DNA of 5,213 nucleotides, taken from Bradyrhizobiaceae bacterium (GTDB lineage Bacteria; Pseudomonadota; Alphaproteobacteria; Rhizobiales; Hyphomicrobiaceae). How positions within the stretch are numbered: position 1 is the first letter of the stretch; each line of letters begins with the position of its first letter. Under the pieces are notes generated by a model, which was given only the letters and a program-made list of their open reading frames with translations, searched no databases and had not been told where the DNA came from. A program made the translations under genes and the position numbers. Shown piece after piece: positions 1 through 5,213 of this stretch. The stretch spans positions 1 to 5,213 of the forward strand of contig CANJPN010000471.1 in NCBI GenBank assembly GCA_947475855.1, read 5' to 3'.

Positions 1-1
1 C

Positions 2-418
2 AGCGAGCACGCGCTTGCCAATGCGCTCGATCTGTCCAGCTTCAAGCTGACGGATGGGCGGACGGTCACTGTACTCGGGGGATGGGGGCCGACGGCGCGC
101 GGCACGCAGGTTACGCCGGTCGAGACGGCGGGTGCGGCCAAGACGGACAGCAAGGCGTCGCCCGTTCGCCAGCAGGAACGGATGGGGCTCGGGGCCCAAT
201 CCTTAGACGTTTCGAATGCGGCTAAGGCAAAAGTGGGGGCGGTAACGCCGGTTTCGACTGCAATCGCGAAGGGCCCGGAAGCTGAATTTCTCCGCAGCGT
301 TCATTCGAGCGCCTGCACGGTGTTCGGCACGGTGCTCGGGCCTGAAGCGAACGAGGCGCACCGAGACCACTTCCATCTCGACATGAAGTACCGGCGGCGG
401 AATTCGTTTTGCCAGTAG
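2..418 (+). CDS. Extensin family protein, C-terminal part (5' end outside window)
   Basis: The open frame enters from the left edge and gives 138 residues before TAG at 416-418. It begins at SEHALANALD, which fits the zinc-site pattern SxHxxGxAxD of the M15/VanY-like peptidase fold (Ser1, His3, Asp10 as visible), with Ala where Gly is usual. Near the end comes HRDHFHLD, whose HxH supplies the other expected metal ligand. Together with the TVLGGWGP stretch and LGPEANEAHRDHFH, this matches the extensin-like C-terminal domain. A linker rich in Ala, Lys, Thr and Val (about residues 40-95) separates the two motifs. Two Cys (in SSACTVFG and at the penultimate residue) could form a disulfide in an exported protein. 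By family it is probably an envelope protein acting on or binding peptidoglycan, but the biochemical role of bacterial extensin-like proteins is poorly defined. The N-terminus and any signal peptide are not visible. Confidence 0.85.
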   Translation, partial: SEHALANALDLSSFKLTDGRTVTVLGGWGPTARGTQVTPVETAGAAKTDSKASPVRQQERMGLGAQSLDVSNAAKAKVGAVTPVSTAIAKGPEAEFLRSVHSSACTVFGTVLGPEANEAHRDHFHLDMKYRRRNSFCQ

Positions 419-590
419 CGCCAGGCGCCGGTCTGGAATCCGAAGCAATTCGTGGGCCGTCGGTGGTAGGCTGAACCGTGTTGAACGGGTGGGGCGACTT
501 CAACTGCAGGGATAGCCGCCGAAGAGTTGTGGTGCGTATCGGTTGAACAGTTATTCGATCGTTTCTGAGGGCGCGGGTTCTGCTCGCGAA

Positions 591-1256
591 ATGTCCATGC
601 GTTTGTCGTTCGGTTCGATGGCTGCCTCATTGGGGGTTTTTGCGTCCTTCCTCCTCCTGTGCGGATCGGTGAACGATGGCGCGGCGGCTGCTGAAACCGG
701 GATGCCGAAAGCGATGGTGGTTCATGGCACGTTGCCGGCACCACATGCGTTCCTCGACTATTGTTCGCGTGTGCCTTCAGACTGCGCCGCGGGCAGTATT
801 TCCGACAACCGCGTCGTCCTGGATGACCGGAACTGGGCCCGGCTCGACGGGATCAACGTGCGCGTGAACGGGTTGATCTCGCCTACCTCCGATCAGACCA
901 ATCACGGTGTCAGCGAACTCTGGTCGCTGCCGACAAGCGGACGGGGGGACTGCGAAGACTACGCGTTGCTGAAGCGGCATCTGCTGATGCGGCAGGGTTG
1001 GCCCGCAGGCGCGCTGTTGCTGACGATCGTTGTCGATGGCAACAACGAGGGACACGCGGTGTTGACGGTTCGGTCGGATCGCGGAGATCTCATTCTGGAC
1101 AATACCGACAACCGGATCAGGTTGTGGCACGAGACCGGCTATCGGTTCGTGATGCGGCAGTCTTTTGCAAACCCGATGCAATGGATGGCGCTGGGGCCGC
1201 GCGAGCGCGTGGGCGCGCAGCCATTCACAACCACGACTTCAAGTGCGCGGCGGTAA
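591..1256 (+). CDS. Transglutaminase-like cysteine peptidase (BTLCP family), secreted
   Basis: From ATG 591 the protein has 221 residues. The order of motifs is that of bacterial transglutaminase-like cysteine peptidases (DUF920): W-x-x-L-x-x-I-N-x-x-V-N-x-x-I with a following P and D, then GDCEDYALLKR with catalytic Cys121, GHAVLTV with His155, and LILDN with Asp170, a complete Cys-His-Asp triad. The N-terminus has a short basic region, a hydrophobic core (LGVFASFLLLCGSV) and an AAAAE cleavage region, so periplasmic export is expected. Family knowledge: LapG-type relatives clip surface adhesins under LapD control, but no LapD-like gene or large adhesin is in view, so the substrate is open. 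The start is uncertain. TTG 543 would add 16 residues before the signal peptide, and ATG 597 is also possible; none has a clear Shine-Dalgarno. I prefer 591/597 because they put the basic residue and hydrophobic core at a normal distance. It converges with the importer operon, leaving 21 nt between stops. Confidence 0.88.
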   Translation: MSMRLSFGSMAASLGVFASFLLLCGSVNDGAAAAETGMPKAMVVHGTLPAPHAFLDYCSRVPSDCAAGSISDNRVVLDDRNWARLDGINVRVNGLISPTSDQTNHGVSELWSLPTSGRGDCEDYALLKRHLLMRQGWPAGALLLTIVVDGNNEGHAVLTVRSDRGDLILDNTDNRIRLWHETGYRFVMRQSFANPMQWMALGPRERVGAQPFTTTTSSARR

Positions 1257-1277
1257 TGGGACTGAACGCGTCCGGTG

Positions 1278-2090
1278 TCACGCGAGCCAGCGCTTACGCC
1301 GCTTGTAGCTTTTTACATCGCGGAAGCTCGTGCGTTCACCGCCGCCTGCGCCGAGGTAGAATTCCTTCACATCTTCGTTCTCGCGCAATGCCTGAGCCGT
1401 GCCATCCATCACGATGCGGCCGGTCTCGAGGATGTACCCGTAAGTGGCATATTTCAGCGCGACGTTGGTGTTCTGTTCGGCCAGCAGGAAACTGACGCCG
1501 TCCTTTTGATTGATCTCGTTCACGATCTCGAAGATCTGGGCCACGATCTGCGGAGCGAGACCCATCGAGGGCTCGTCCAGCAGGATCATCGAGGGGCGGC
1601 TCATCAATGCGCGGCCGATCGCGCACATCTGCTGCTCGCCGCCGGAGGTATATCCGGCCAAGCTGGTGCGACGCTCCTTCAGACGGGGGAAGTACGTGTA
1701 GACGCGATCGAGATCTGCATTGATCGCGGCGGAGCCGTCGCGCCGGGTGAATGCGCCCGTCAGCAGGTTCTCCTCGATGGTGAGGTGGCCAAAGCAGTGC
1801 CGGCCTTCCATCACCTGGATGCAACCGCGCTTGACGAGATCGCTCGGCGTCAGTGTGTCGATGCGCTCGCCCTTGAATTCGATCGAGCCCTTGGTTACCT
1901 CGCCGCGCTCTGTCTTCAGAAGGTTGGAAATCGATTTCAGTGTCGTCGATTTGCCCGCGCCATTTGCACCGAGAATTGCGACGATGCCTCCGGTCGGCAC
2001 GGTGAGCGATACGCCCTTCAACACGAGGATGACGTGATCGTAGATCACCTCGACATTGTTGACGGAGAGGATTGGGGCGGGTGTGGTCAC
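1278..2090 (-). CDS. livF: Branched-chain-type (HAAT) ABC transporter ATP-binding protein, LivF-like
   Basis: This is a 270-residue ATPase that would power a Liv-type importer from the cytoplasmic face. Walker A is GANGAGKST at 41-49. The Q-loop region is IQVMEGRHCFGHLTIEENLL at 91-110. The signature reads TSGGEQ at 148-153 (LSGGQ in most ABC proteins). Walker B is MILLDEP at 168-174, followed by the D-loop SMGLAP. LAEQNTN follows where LivG proteins have EHD; EQN is usual for LivF. The start is GTG 2090, with GGAG seven bases upstream and homology starting a few residues later (PILSVNNVEV). The frame stays open to 2357, but that extension reads through a repeat and into the binding-protein gene. 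At 270 residues it is longer than the usual 235-240, because of a basic tail after FYLG that ends in RRKRW. I recall similar tails in alphaproteobacterial HAAT systems. It is the last gene of the visible operon. The symbol denotes family position, not a proven leucine substrate. Confidence 0.93.
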   Translation of the reverse strand: MTTPAPILSVNNVEVIYDHVILVLKGVSLTVPTGGIVAILGANGAGKSTTLKSISNLLKTERGEVTKGSIEFKGERIDTLTPSDLVKRGCIQVMEGRHCFGHLTIEENLLTGAFTRRDGSAAINADLDRVYTYFPRLKERRTSLAGYTSGGEQQMCAIGRALMSRPSMILLDEPSMGLAPQIVAQIFEIVNEINQKDGVSFLLAEQNTNVALKYATYGYILETGRIVMDGTAQALRENEDVKEFYLGAGGGERTSFRDVKSYKRRKRWLA

Positions 2091-2097
2091 TGGGGGG

Positions 2098-2101
2098 CTC
2101 C
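2098..2101 (-). promoter_or_regulatory. Ribosome binding site for livF-like gene
   Basis: On the - strand GGAG lies seven bases before GTG 2090. It decides in favour of this GTG start over the upstream in-frame codons, and it sits just outside the heptad repeat, which starts at 2107, so folding of the repeat would leave it exposed. Confidence 0.65.
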
Positions 2102-2106
2102 GGCAA

Positions 2107-2181
2107 GGCGAATGGCGAGTGGCCAATGGCGATTGGGGGAATGAGGAATGGCCATTCGCCACTCCCCATTCGCCACTCGCC
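2107..2181. repeat. Inverted array of 7-nt repeats (GGCGAAT/GGCGAGT type) in the binding protein-livF gap
   Basis: Read on the + strand, the left arm is GGCGAAT, GGCGAGT, GGCCAAT, GGCGATT (2107-2134), then GGGGGAAT (8 nt) and GAGGAAT. The right arm is the opposite orientation: ATTCGCC, ACTCCCC, ATTCGCC, ACTCGCC (2154-2181). The centre is a perfect 12-nt palindrome, GAATGGCCATTC at 2146-2157. The arms can pair along most of their length with one bulge of about 8 nt and a few mismatches. In the transcript the structure starts at the base directly after the binding-protein TGA and ends five bases before the livF Shine-Dalgarno. There is no following U-run, so it does not look like an intrinsic terminator. 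A role as an mRNA 3' stabiliser or partial attenuator is possible but not shown. Confidence 0.85.
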
Positions 2182-3504
2182 TCAGTTCTCCTTCGAGCAG
2201 TCGCGCGCGGTGATCTTCTTTTCGGCGGCGTACTTGGCGGCGGTGTCCTTGACCATCGGCGCCAGCACCTTGTCGTCGGCGGTGTACCAGTCGGAAATGA
2301 CCTTCCAGGCTTTTCCGTCCCACTGATGAACACGGGCCTGACGCGAGTTGCCCTCATGGTCCGCGCACGAGAACTTCACCGGAAGCAGCATGCCTTCGAT
2401 GCCGAGTTCCTTGATGCGGTCGGCGGTCAGCTCGAGGTTCTCAAAGCCCCAGCGCACTTGTTCCCCGGTCATCGGCTTGTTGCCGAACTTCTTCATTGCC
2501 GTGCGAATGGCCTCCGTGCCGAGGATCGAGTTTATCATGCCTCGATTATAGAGAACCTGGCCGACCTCCTCTGCCTTCGACTGGGTCTTGCCCTTGGCTA
2601 CGACGTGCTTCTCGACGTCGGCGTGGACCGCGAACTTGCCTGCGGGATGTTGCAACAGAAGCGCTTTGTATCCAGCGGCTTTTTCGCCAGCCGGCGTGAC
2701 GTCCGGCTCGGCGCCCGACCACCACACTCCGATAATCTTGTCACGAGGAAATGCGACGGCTGCGGCCTCGTTGATCGAGGTCGAGTTCATCACGCCCCAG
2801 CCCCACAACAGCACATAGTCCGGACGGTCCTGACGAATGGAAAGCCATTGCGATTTCTGCTCGACGCCGGGATGGGTGACCGGGATCGCCTTGAATTGGA
2901 AGTCGTGCATTTTCGCGCGTGCTTCGAGCAGGGCAATCGGCTCCTTGCCGTAGGGGCTGTCGTGATAGACGAGGCTGATCTTCTTGCCCTTCAACTTGTC
3001 GAACCCGCCGAGTTCCTTGGCAACGTGCTGGATGGCAACGTCCGCTGCGGTCCAGTAAGTGCCTATGGCGGGGAAATTCCAGGCGAAGACGGAGCCATCA
3101 CGACTTTCGGAGCGGCCGTAGCCGAGTGTCAACAGCGGGATTTTGTCACCAGGGGCTTTCTCGGTCAGCGCGAAGGTGATGCCGGTCGACAGCGGGCTGA
3201 AATAGCTCGCGCCGGTCGGGCCTTTTGCCTTCAGGCGCTCGTAACACTCGACGCCCTTGTCGGTAGCATAGCCGGTCTCGCATTCCTCCATCGTGAGCTT
3301 GATGCCGTTGATGCCGCCGTCACGCTCATTGAGCATGGTGAGGTAGTCCGCGACGCCGTTGGCGAAAGGGATGCCATTGGGGGCGTAGGCGCCCGTGCGA
3401 TAGACCAGAAGCGGGAAGAACTGTTCATTTTGTGCGGCGGCGGGCATTGCTGCCCCGGCGATCGCGGCGGCGGCTGCGGCGATGCCGATGCTCAAGCGTT
3501 TCAT
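2182..3504 (-). CDS. Branched-chain-type ABC transporter periplasmic substrate-binding protein
   Basis: This 440-residue protein captures the ligand in the periplasm and delivers it to the LivH/LivM channel. The signal peptide is clear: MKR, then a long Ala/Ile core and a PAAAQ cleavage region, with Gln25 as the likely first mature residue. There is no lipobox Cys, so it should be soluble. The mature part has the look of the type I periplasmic-binding fold (LivJ/Peripla_BP_6): a first lobe with GVADYLTMLNERDGGING, a hinge region around SLVYHDSPYGKEP (177-189), and DYVLLWGWG with EAAAVAFPRDKIIGVWWSG (about 229-264) in the second lobe. Cys75 and Cys87 lie close together, and Cys380 and Cys436 are the only others, so two disulfides are plausible. 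The start ATG 3504 is fixed by the signal peptide and by AGGAGGA six bases upstream. The frame runs open to 3858 only by chance, into livM. The ligand is unknown: amino acids, amides or aromatic acids are all known for HAAT systems. Confidence 0.93.
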   Translation of the reverse strand: MKRLSIGIAAAAAAIAGAAMPAAAQNEQFFPLLVYRTGAYAPNGIPFANGVADYLTMLNERDGGINGIKLTMEECETGYATDKGVECYERLKAKGPTGASYFSPLSTGITFALTEKAPGDKIPLLTLGYGRSESRDGSVFAWNFPAIGTYWTAADVAIQHVAKELGGFDKLKGKKISLVYHDSPYGKEPIALLEARAKMHDFQFKAIPVTHPGVEQKSQWLSIRQDRPDYVLLWGWGVMNSTSINEAAAVAFPRDKIIGVWWSGAEPDVTPAGEKAAGYKALLLQHPAGKFAVHADVEKHVVAKGKTQSKAEEVGQVLYNRGMINSILGTEAIRTAMKKFGNKPMTGEQVRWGFENLELTADRIKELGIEGMLLPVKFSCADHEGNSRQARVHQWDGKAWKVISDWYTADDKVLAPMVKDTAAKYAAEKKITARDCSKEN

Positions 3505-3510
3505 GTCGTC

Positions 3511-3517
3511 TCCTCCT
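3511..3517 (-). promoter_or_regulatory. Strong ribosome binding site of the binding-protein gene
   Basis: AGGAGGA on the - strand, six bases before ATG 3504, is the best Shine-Dalgarno in the window; livF and livM have only GGAG. This fits the usual need for excess binding protein over the membrane complex, and it settles the start codon. Confidence 0.8.
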
Positions 3518-3537
3518 GGGTTGGGCTGCCGGGTTTT

Positions 3538-3551
3538 CGGCCGGCGGGCCG
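3538..3551. other. Short GC hairpin in the livM-binding protein gap
   Basis: CGGCC (3538-3542) and GGCCG (3547-3551) form a perfect 5-bp stem with the four-base loop GGCG. It lies in the 83-nt gap between the livM stop and the binding-protein start, about 20 nt upstream of the Shine-Dalgarno. There is no U-run, so it is not an intrinsic terminator. It could mark an RNA-processing or stability site, but a stem of this size arises easily by chance in GC-rich DNA. Confidence 0.3.
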
Positions 3552-3587
3552 TCTCGTCATTCAATACGGTTCGGGATCGTTCAGGTT

Positions 3588-4727
3588 TCAGTAGGGGAAT
3601 GGCCAGAGCCTCAGCTTCTCCTTGGTGATGGCCCATAGTCGGGCAAATCCGTGCGGCTCGACGATCAGCAGGTAGCAGATCAGTGAACCCGTGATGATGA
3701 ACGTCATGTGAGAGACGGTTTCGACGGACTGGATGTGATCGACGATCTTGTTCCAGCCGGCGCCGAAGGGCAGCCATTTGAGGAAGCCTGCTAGGATCGG
3801 CAGTGACTGGTCGAGGAAGATCGGCAGCAAGAGGATGAAGGCTGCACCCAGGAAGCAACCGAGGATGGAGCCGAGGCCGCCGACGATGATCATGAACAGC
3901 AACTGGTAGGAGCGGTCGATCGAGAACGCCAAAGGTTCCCAGCTACCCAGGTGGACAAAGGCCCACAGCGCGCCGGCCATGCCGACGAAGAACGATGAAA
4001 TCGCGAACGCCGACAGCTTGGCGTAGAGCGGGCGAATGCCCATGAGTTCCGCGGCGATATCCATGTCGCGGATCGCCATCCATTGCCGACCGATGTTGCC
4101 GCGCACGAGGTTCTTCGCCAGCATTGCGAACACCGTGACAAACGTCAGCGCGAGCAGATAGCGCTCGAGCGGTGTGGCGATGGTGTAGCCCAATACTTCG
4201 AGTTGCGGCGCGTTGATGGAGCCCGACGGGGTGTAGTTCGTGAACCATTTCACGCGCAGAAACAGCCAGTCGAAGAAGAACTGCGCAGCGAGCGTGGCGA
4301 CGGCGAGATAGAGGCCTTTGATGCGAAGGCTCGGCAGTCCGAACAGAATGCCGACAAGGGCTGCCATGCCGCCGCCCAGAATGATCGAGACGACCATCGG
4401 CATGCCGGGGATGCGTAACGAGAAGTTATAGGCAGCGTAGGCGCCGATCGCCATGAACGCACCCGCGCCGAGCGAGATCTGGCCGCAGTAGCCGGTGAGG
4501 ATGTTGAGACCGATCGCGGCAAGCGACAGGATCAGGAACGGAATCAGAAGGGCCTTGAAAACGTAGTCGGAGCCGAACACGCCGATCTTGAGGGTGGCGA
4601 GCAGGGGCACGCCGATGAAGGCGAAAGCAATCAGTGCATACAGTGCGATCCGGTCCTGGCGGATCGGCAGTACAGCCATGTCGGCCGAGTAGGTCGTCTT
4701 GAACTGTCCGGCTTCTCGGTAGAGCAT
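3588..4727 (-). CDS. livM: Branched-chain-type ABC transporter permease, LivM-like
   Basis: This 379-residue inner-membrane protein is one of two channel subunits of the importer. Hydrophobic segments run from about residue 27 to 354, with the family motif GLNILTGYCGQISLGAGAF at 73-91. The ATPase-contact loop is GRQWMAIRDMDIAAELMGI at 213-231, followed by FFVGMAGAL. IVGGLGSILGCFLGAAF at 281-297 is the LivM/LivH end motif. A charged cytoplasmic tail (HGFARLWAITKEKLRLWPFPY) follows the last membrane segment; I recall similar tails in a subset of alphaproteobacterial HAAT permeases. The start is ATG 4727, with GGAG six bases upstream; the preceding in-frame extension (to 4787) is a translation of a repeat. 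The N-terminus MLYREAGQFK is hydrophilic before the first helix. It lies 144 nt downstream of the livH-like gene, an unusually wide gap for these normally tightly packed genes and one occupied by a heptad repeat. The symbol denotes family position only. Confidence 0.93.
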   Translation of the reverse strand: MLYREAGQFKTTYSADMAVLPIRQDRIALYALIAFAFIGVPLLATLKIGVFGSDYVFKALLIPFLILSLAAIGLNILTGYCGQISLGAGAFMAIGAYAAYNFSLRIPGMPMVVSIILGGGMAALVGILFGLPSLRIKGLYLAVATLAAQFFFDWLFLRVKWFTNYTPSGSINAPQLEVLGYTIATPLERYLLALTFVTVFAMLAKNLVRGNIGRQWMAIRDMDIAAELMGIRPLYAKLSAFAISSFFVGMAGALWAFVHLGSWEPLAFSIDRSYQLLFMIIVGGLGSILGCFLGAAFILLLPIFLDQSLPILAGFLKWLPFGAGWNKIVDHIQSVETVSHMTFIITGSLICYLLIVEPHGFARLWAITKEKLRLWPFPY

Positions 4728-4733
4728 GTCACG

Positions 4734-4737
4734 CTCC
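4734..4737 (-). promoter_or_regulatory. Ribosome binding site for livM-like gene
   Basis: GGAG on the - strand, six bases before ATG 4727, supports this start over the in-frame codon at 4787, whose extension would translate the heptad repeat. Confidence 0.6.
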
Positions 4738-4744
4738 GCGTGAA

Positions 4745-4871
4745 GGCAGCGGGCAGCAGGCAGCAGGCAGCAGCTCGAGATGGACACGTTCGAGCCAAGC
4801 TGTTCTGCAATCGAATTGTTCGGTTGGCATGCGCTTTGATCCTGCTGCCTGAGTTCCTGATGCCTGCTGGC
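4745..4871. repeat. Inverted array of 7-nt repeats (GGCAGCA type) in the livH-livM gap
   Basis: On the + strand the left arm is four exact-period heptads, GGCAGCG, GGCAGCA, GGCAGCA, GGCAGCA (4745-4772). The right arm is in the opposite orientation: TGCTGCC, TGAGTTCC (8 nt), TGATGCC, TGCTGGC (4843-4871). Between them lies about 70 nt of non-repeat sequence, which holds a small inner stem, GCTCGA (4773-4778) with TCGAGC (4790-4795). The arms can pair, best through CAGGCAGCAGG with CCTGCTGCCTG. The right arm ends at the base next to the livH TGA, and the left arm ends seven bases from the livM Shine-Dalgarno. Like the repeat at 2107-2181 it has 7-nt periodicity, opposed arms and one 8-nt unit, but a different unit sequence. 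No intrinsic terminator or convincing promoter was seen inside. Confidence 0.8.
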
Positions 4872-5213
4872 TCATATCCGCTCGATAAGTTTTTCGCCGA
4901 ACAGCCCCTGTGGGCGCACGAGAAGCACGGCCAGCGCCAGGACGTAGGCGAACCAGTATTCGATGCCGCCACCGAGGGAGGGGCCGAGATAGATCTCTGC
5001 GAGCTTTTCGCCTGCGCCGATCAGGAGGCCGCCGATGATTGCGCCGGGCACCGAAGTAAAACCGCCGATGATCAGGACTGGCAGCGCTTTGAGAGCGAGG
5101 AAAACGATCGAGAACTGCACCCCGAGCTTCGTTCCCCACACCGTGGCCGCGACGAGGGCGACAAGGCCGGCGACCAGCCAGACGACGAACCAGATCCAGC
5201 TGATGGAAATGCC
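4872..5213 (-). CDS. livH: Branched-chain-type ABC transporter permease, LivH-like, C-terminal part (5' end outside window)
   Basis: The last 113 residues of a membrane protein are visible; the frame stays open through the right edge. After hydrophobic helices (WFVVWLVGALVALVAATVWG, then FSIVFLALKALPVLIIGG) comes GGFTSVPGAIIGGLLIGAGE, the conserved end motif of LivH/LivM permeases (GGxGSxPGAxxGGxxxGxxE). A last helix (YWFAYVLALAVLLV) and the ending RPQGLFGEKLIERI follow; RPxGLFGE is typical of LivH. It would pair with the LivM-like protein to form the channel. A GTG at 5141 is an internal Val codon, not a start, since it would cut off conserved membrane helices. It is the first visible gene of the operon; livG and the operon promoter are expected further to the right. 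The symbol denotes family position only. Confidence 0.9.
   Translation of the reverse strand, partial: GISISWIWFVVWLVAGLVALVAATVWGTKLGVQFSIVFLALKALPVLIIGGFTSVPGAIIGGLLIGAGEKLAEIYLGPSLGGGIEYWFAYVLALAVLLVRPQGLFGEKLIERI

Noticed and set aside
419..590. Possible sigma-70 promoter with TTGAAC at 481-486 as -35.
   Set aside because: No acceptable -10 is found 16 to 18 nt downstream (CTGCAG at the right place), so the match to the -35 is probably chance. Nothing else was recognised in this gap.
301..744. A 147-codon - strand frame over the extensin end and the following gap.
   Set aside because: It is antisense to the extensin coding region, has Arg/Pro/Ser-rich low-information sequence, and has no motif or ribosome binding site that I could see.
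2107..2181. CRISPR array or intrinsic terminator.
   Set aside because: The repeats are 7 nt with no spacers, and they are inverted about a centre. No T-run follows the stem on either strand.
2091..2357. N-terminal extension of the livF-like frame up to 2357.
   Set aside because: It translates the heptad repeat and then part of the binding-protein gene in another frame; GTG 2090 has a ribosome binding site and matches the family start.
2056..3594. A 512-codon open frame on the + strand across the binding-protein gene.
   Set aside because: It lies antisense to a well-supported gene with signal peptide and strong Shine-Dalgarno. Its protein has no recognisable motif, and such mirror frames are common in GC-rich DNA.
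3505..3858. N-terminal extension of the binding-protein frame into livM.
   Set aside because: It would bury a clear signal peptide and ignore the AGGAGGA directly before ATG 3504.
4083..4418. A 111-codon + strand frame rich in Glu, Asp and Arg.
   Set aside because: It is antisense to the livM-like permease. Charged-residue-rich frames are the usual mirror of membrane-protein codons.

Overview
The window looks like chromosomal DNA of an alphaproteobacterium, most likely a member of the Bradyrhizobium/Rhodopseudomonas/Afipia group. The reasons are the GC-rich coding style, the pairing of an extensin-like D,D-peptidase-fold protein with a bacterial transglutaminase-like cysteine peptidase, and a branched-chain-type (HAAT) ABC transporter whose proteins carry C-terminal tails that I recall from that group. 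The genus is an inference from style, not a database match.

Left part, + strand: the C-terminal 138 residues of an extensin family protein (2-418), a gap of about 170 nt with no convincing promoter or RNA, then a secreted transglutaminase-like cysteine peptidase (591-1256). Right part, - strand: a four-gene stretch of a HAAT/Liv-type ABC importer, in transcript order livH-like permease (4872-5213, N-terminus beyond the right edge), livM-like permease (3588-4727), periplasmic substrate-binding protein (2182-3504) and livF-like ATPase (1278-2090). The two blocks converge, with only 21 nt between the peptidase stop and the livF stop. The partner ATPase (livG) is not in the window and probably lies upstream of livH, past the right edge. 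The substrate cannot be told from the sequence.

The least ordinary feature is in the gaps of the importer operon. Two of the three gaps (2107-2181 and 4745-4871) are filled by inverted arrays of 7-nt units. Each has about four heptads per arm in opposite orientation, with different unit sequences (GGCGAAT/GGCGAGT in one, GGCAGCA in the other). In both, the upstream arm begins at the base directly after the preceding stop codon, while the ribosome binding site of the next gene stays outside the array. The third gap holds a short GC hairpin and the strongest Shine-Dalgarno, in front of the binding-protein gene. These elements could fold in the mRNA and tune the relative output of the subunits, or they may be a mobile or slippage-derived repeat family; the sequence alone does not decide. 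No tRNA, rRNA, CRISPR, insertion sequence or phage gene was seen.
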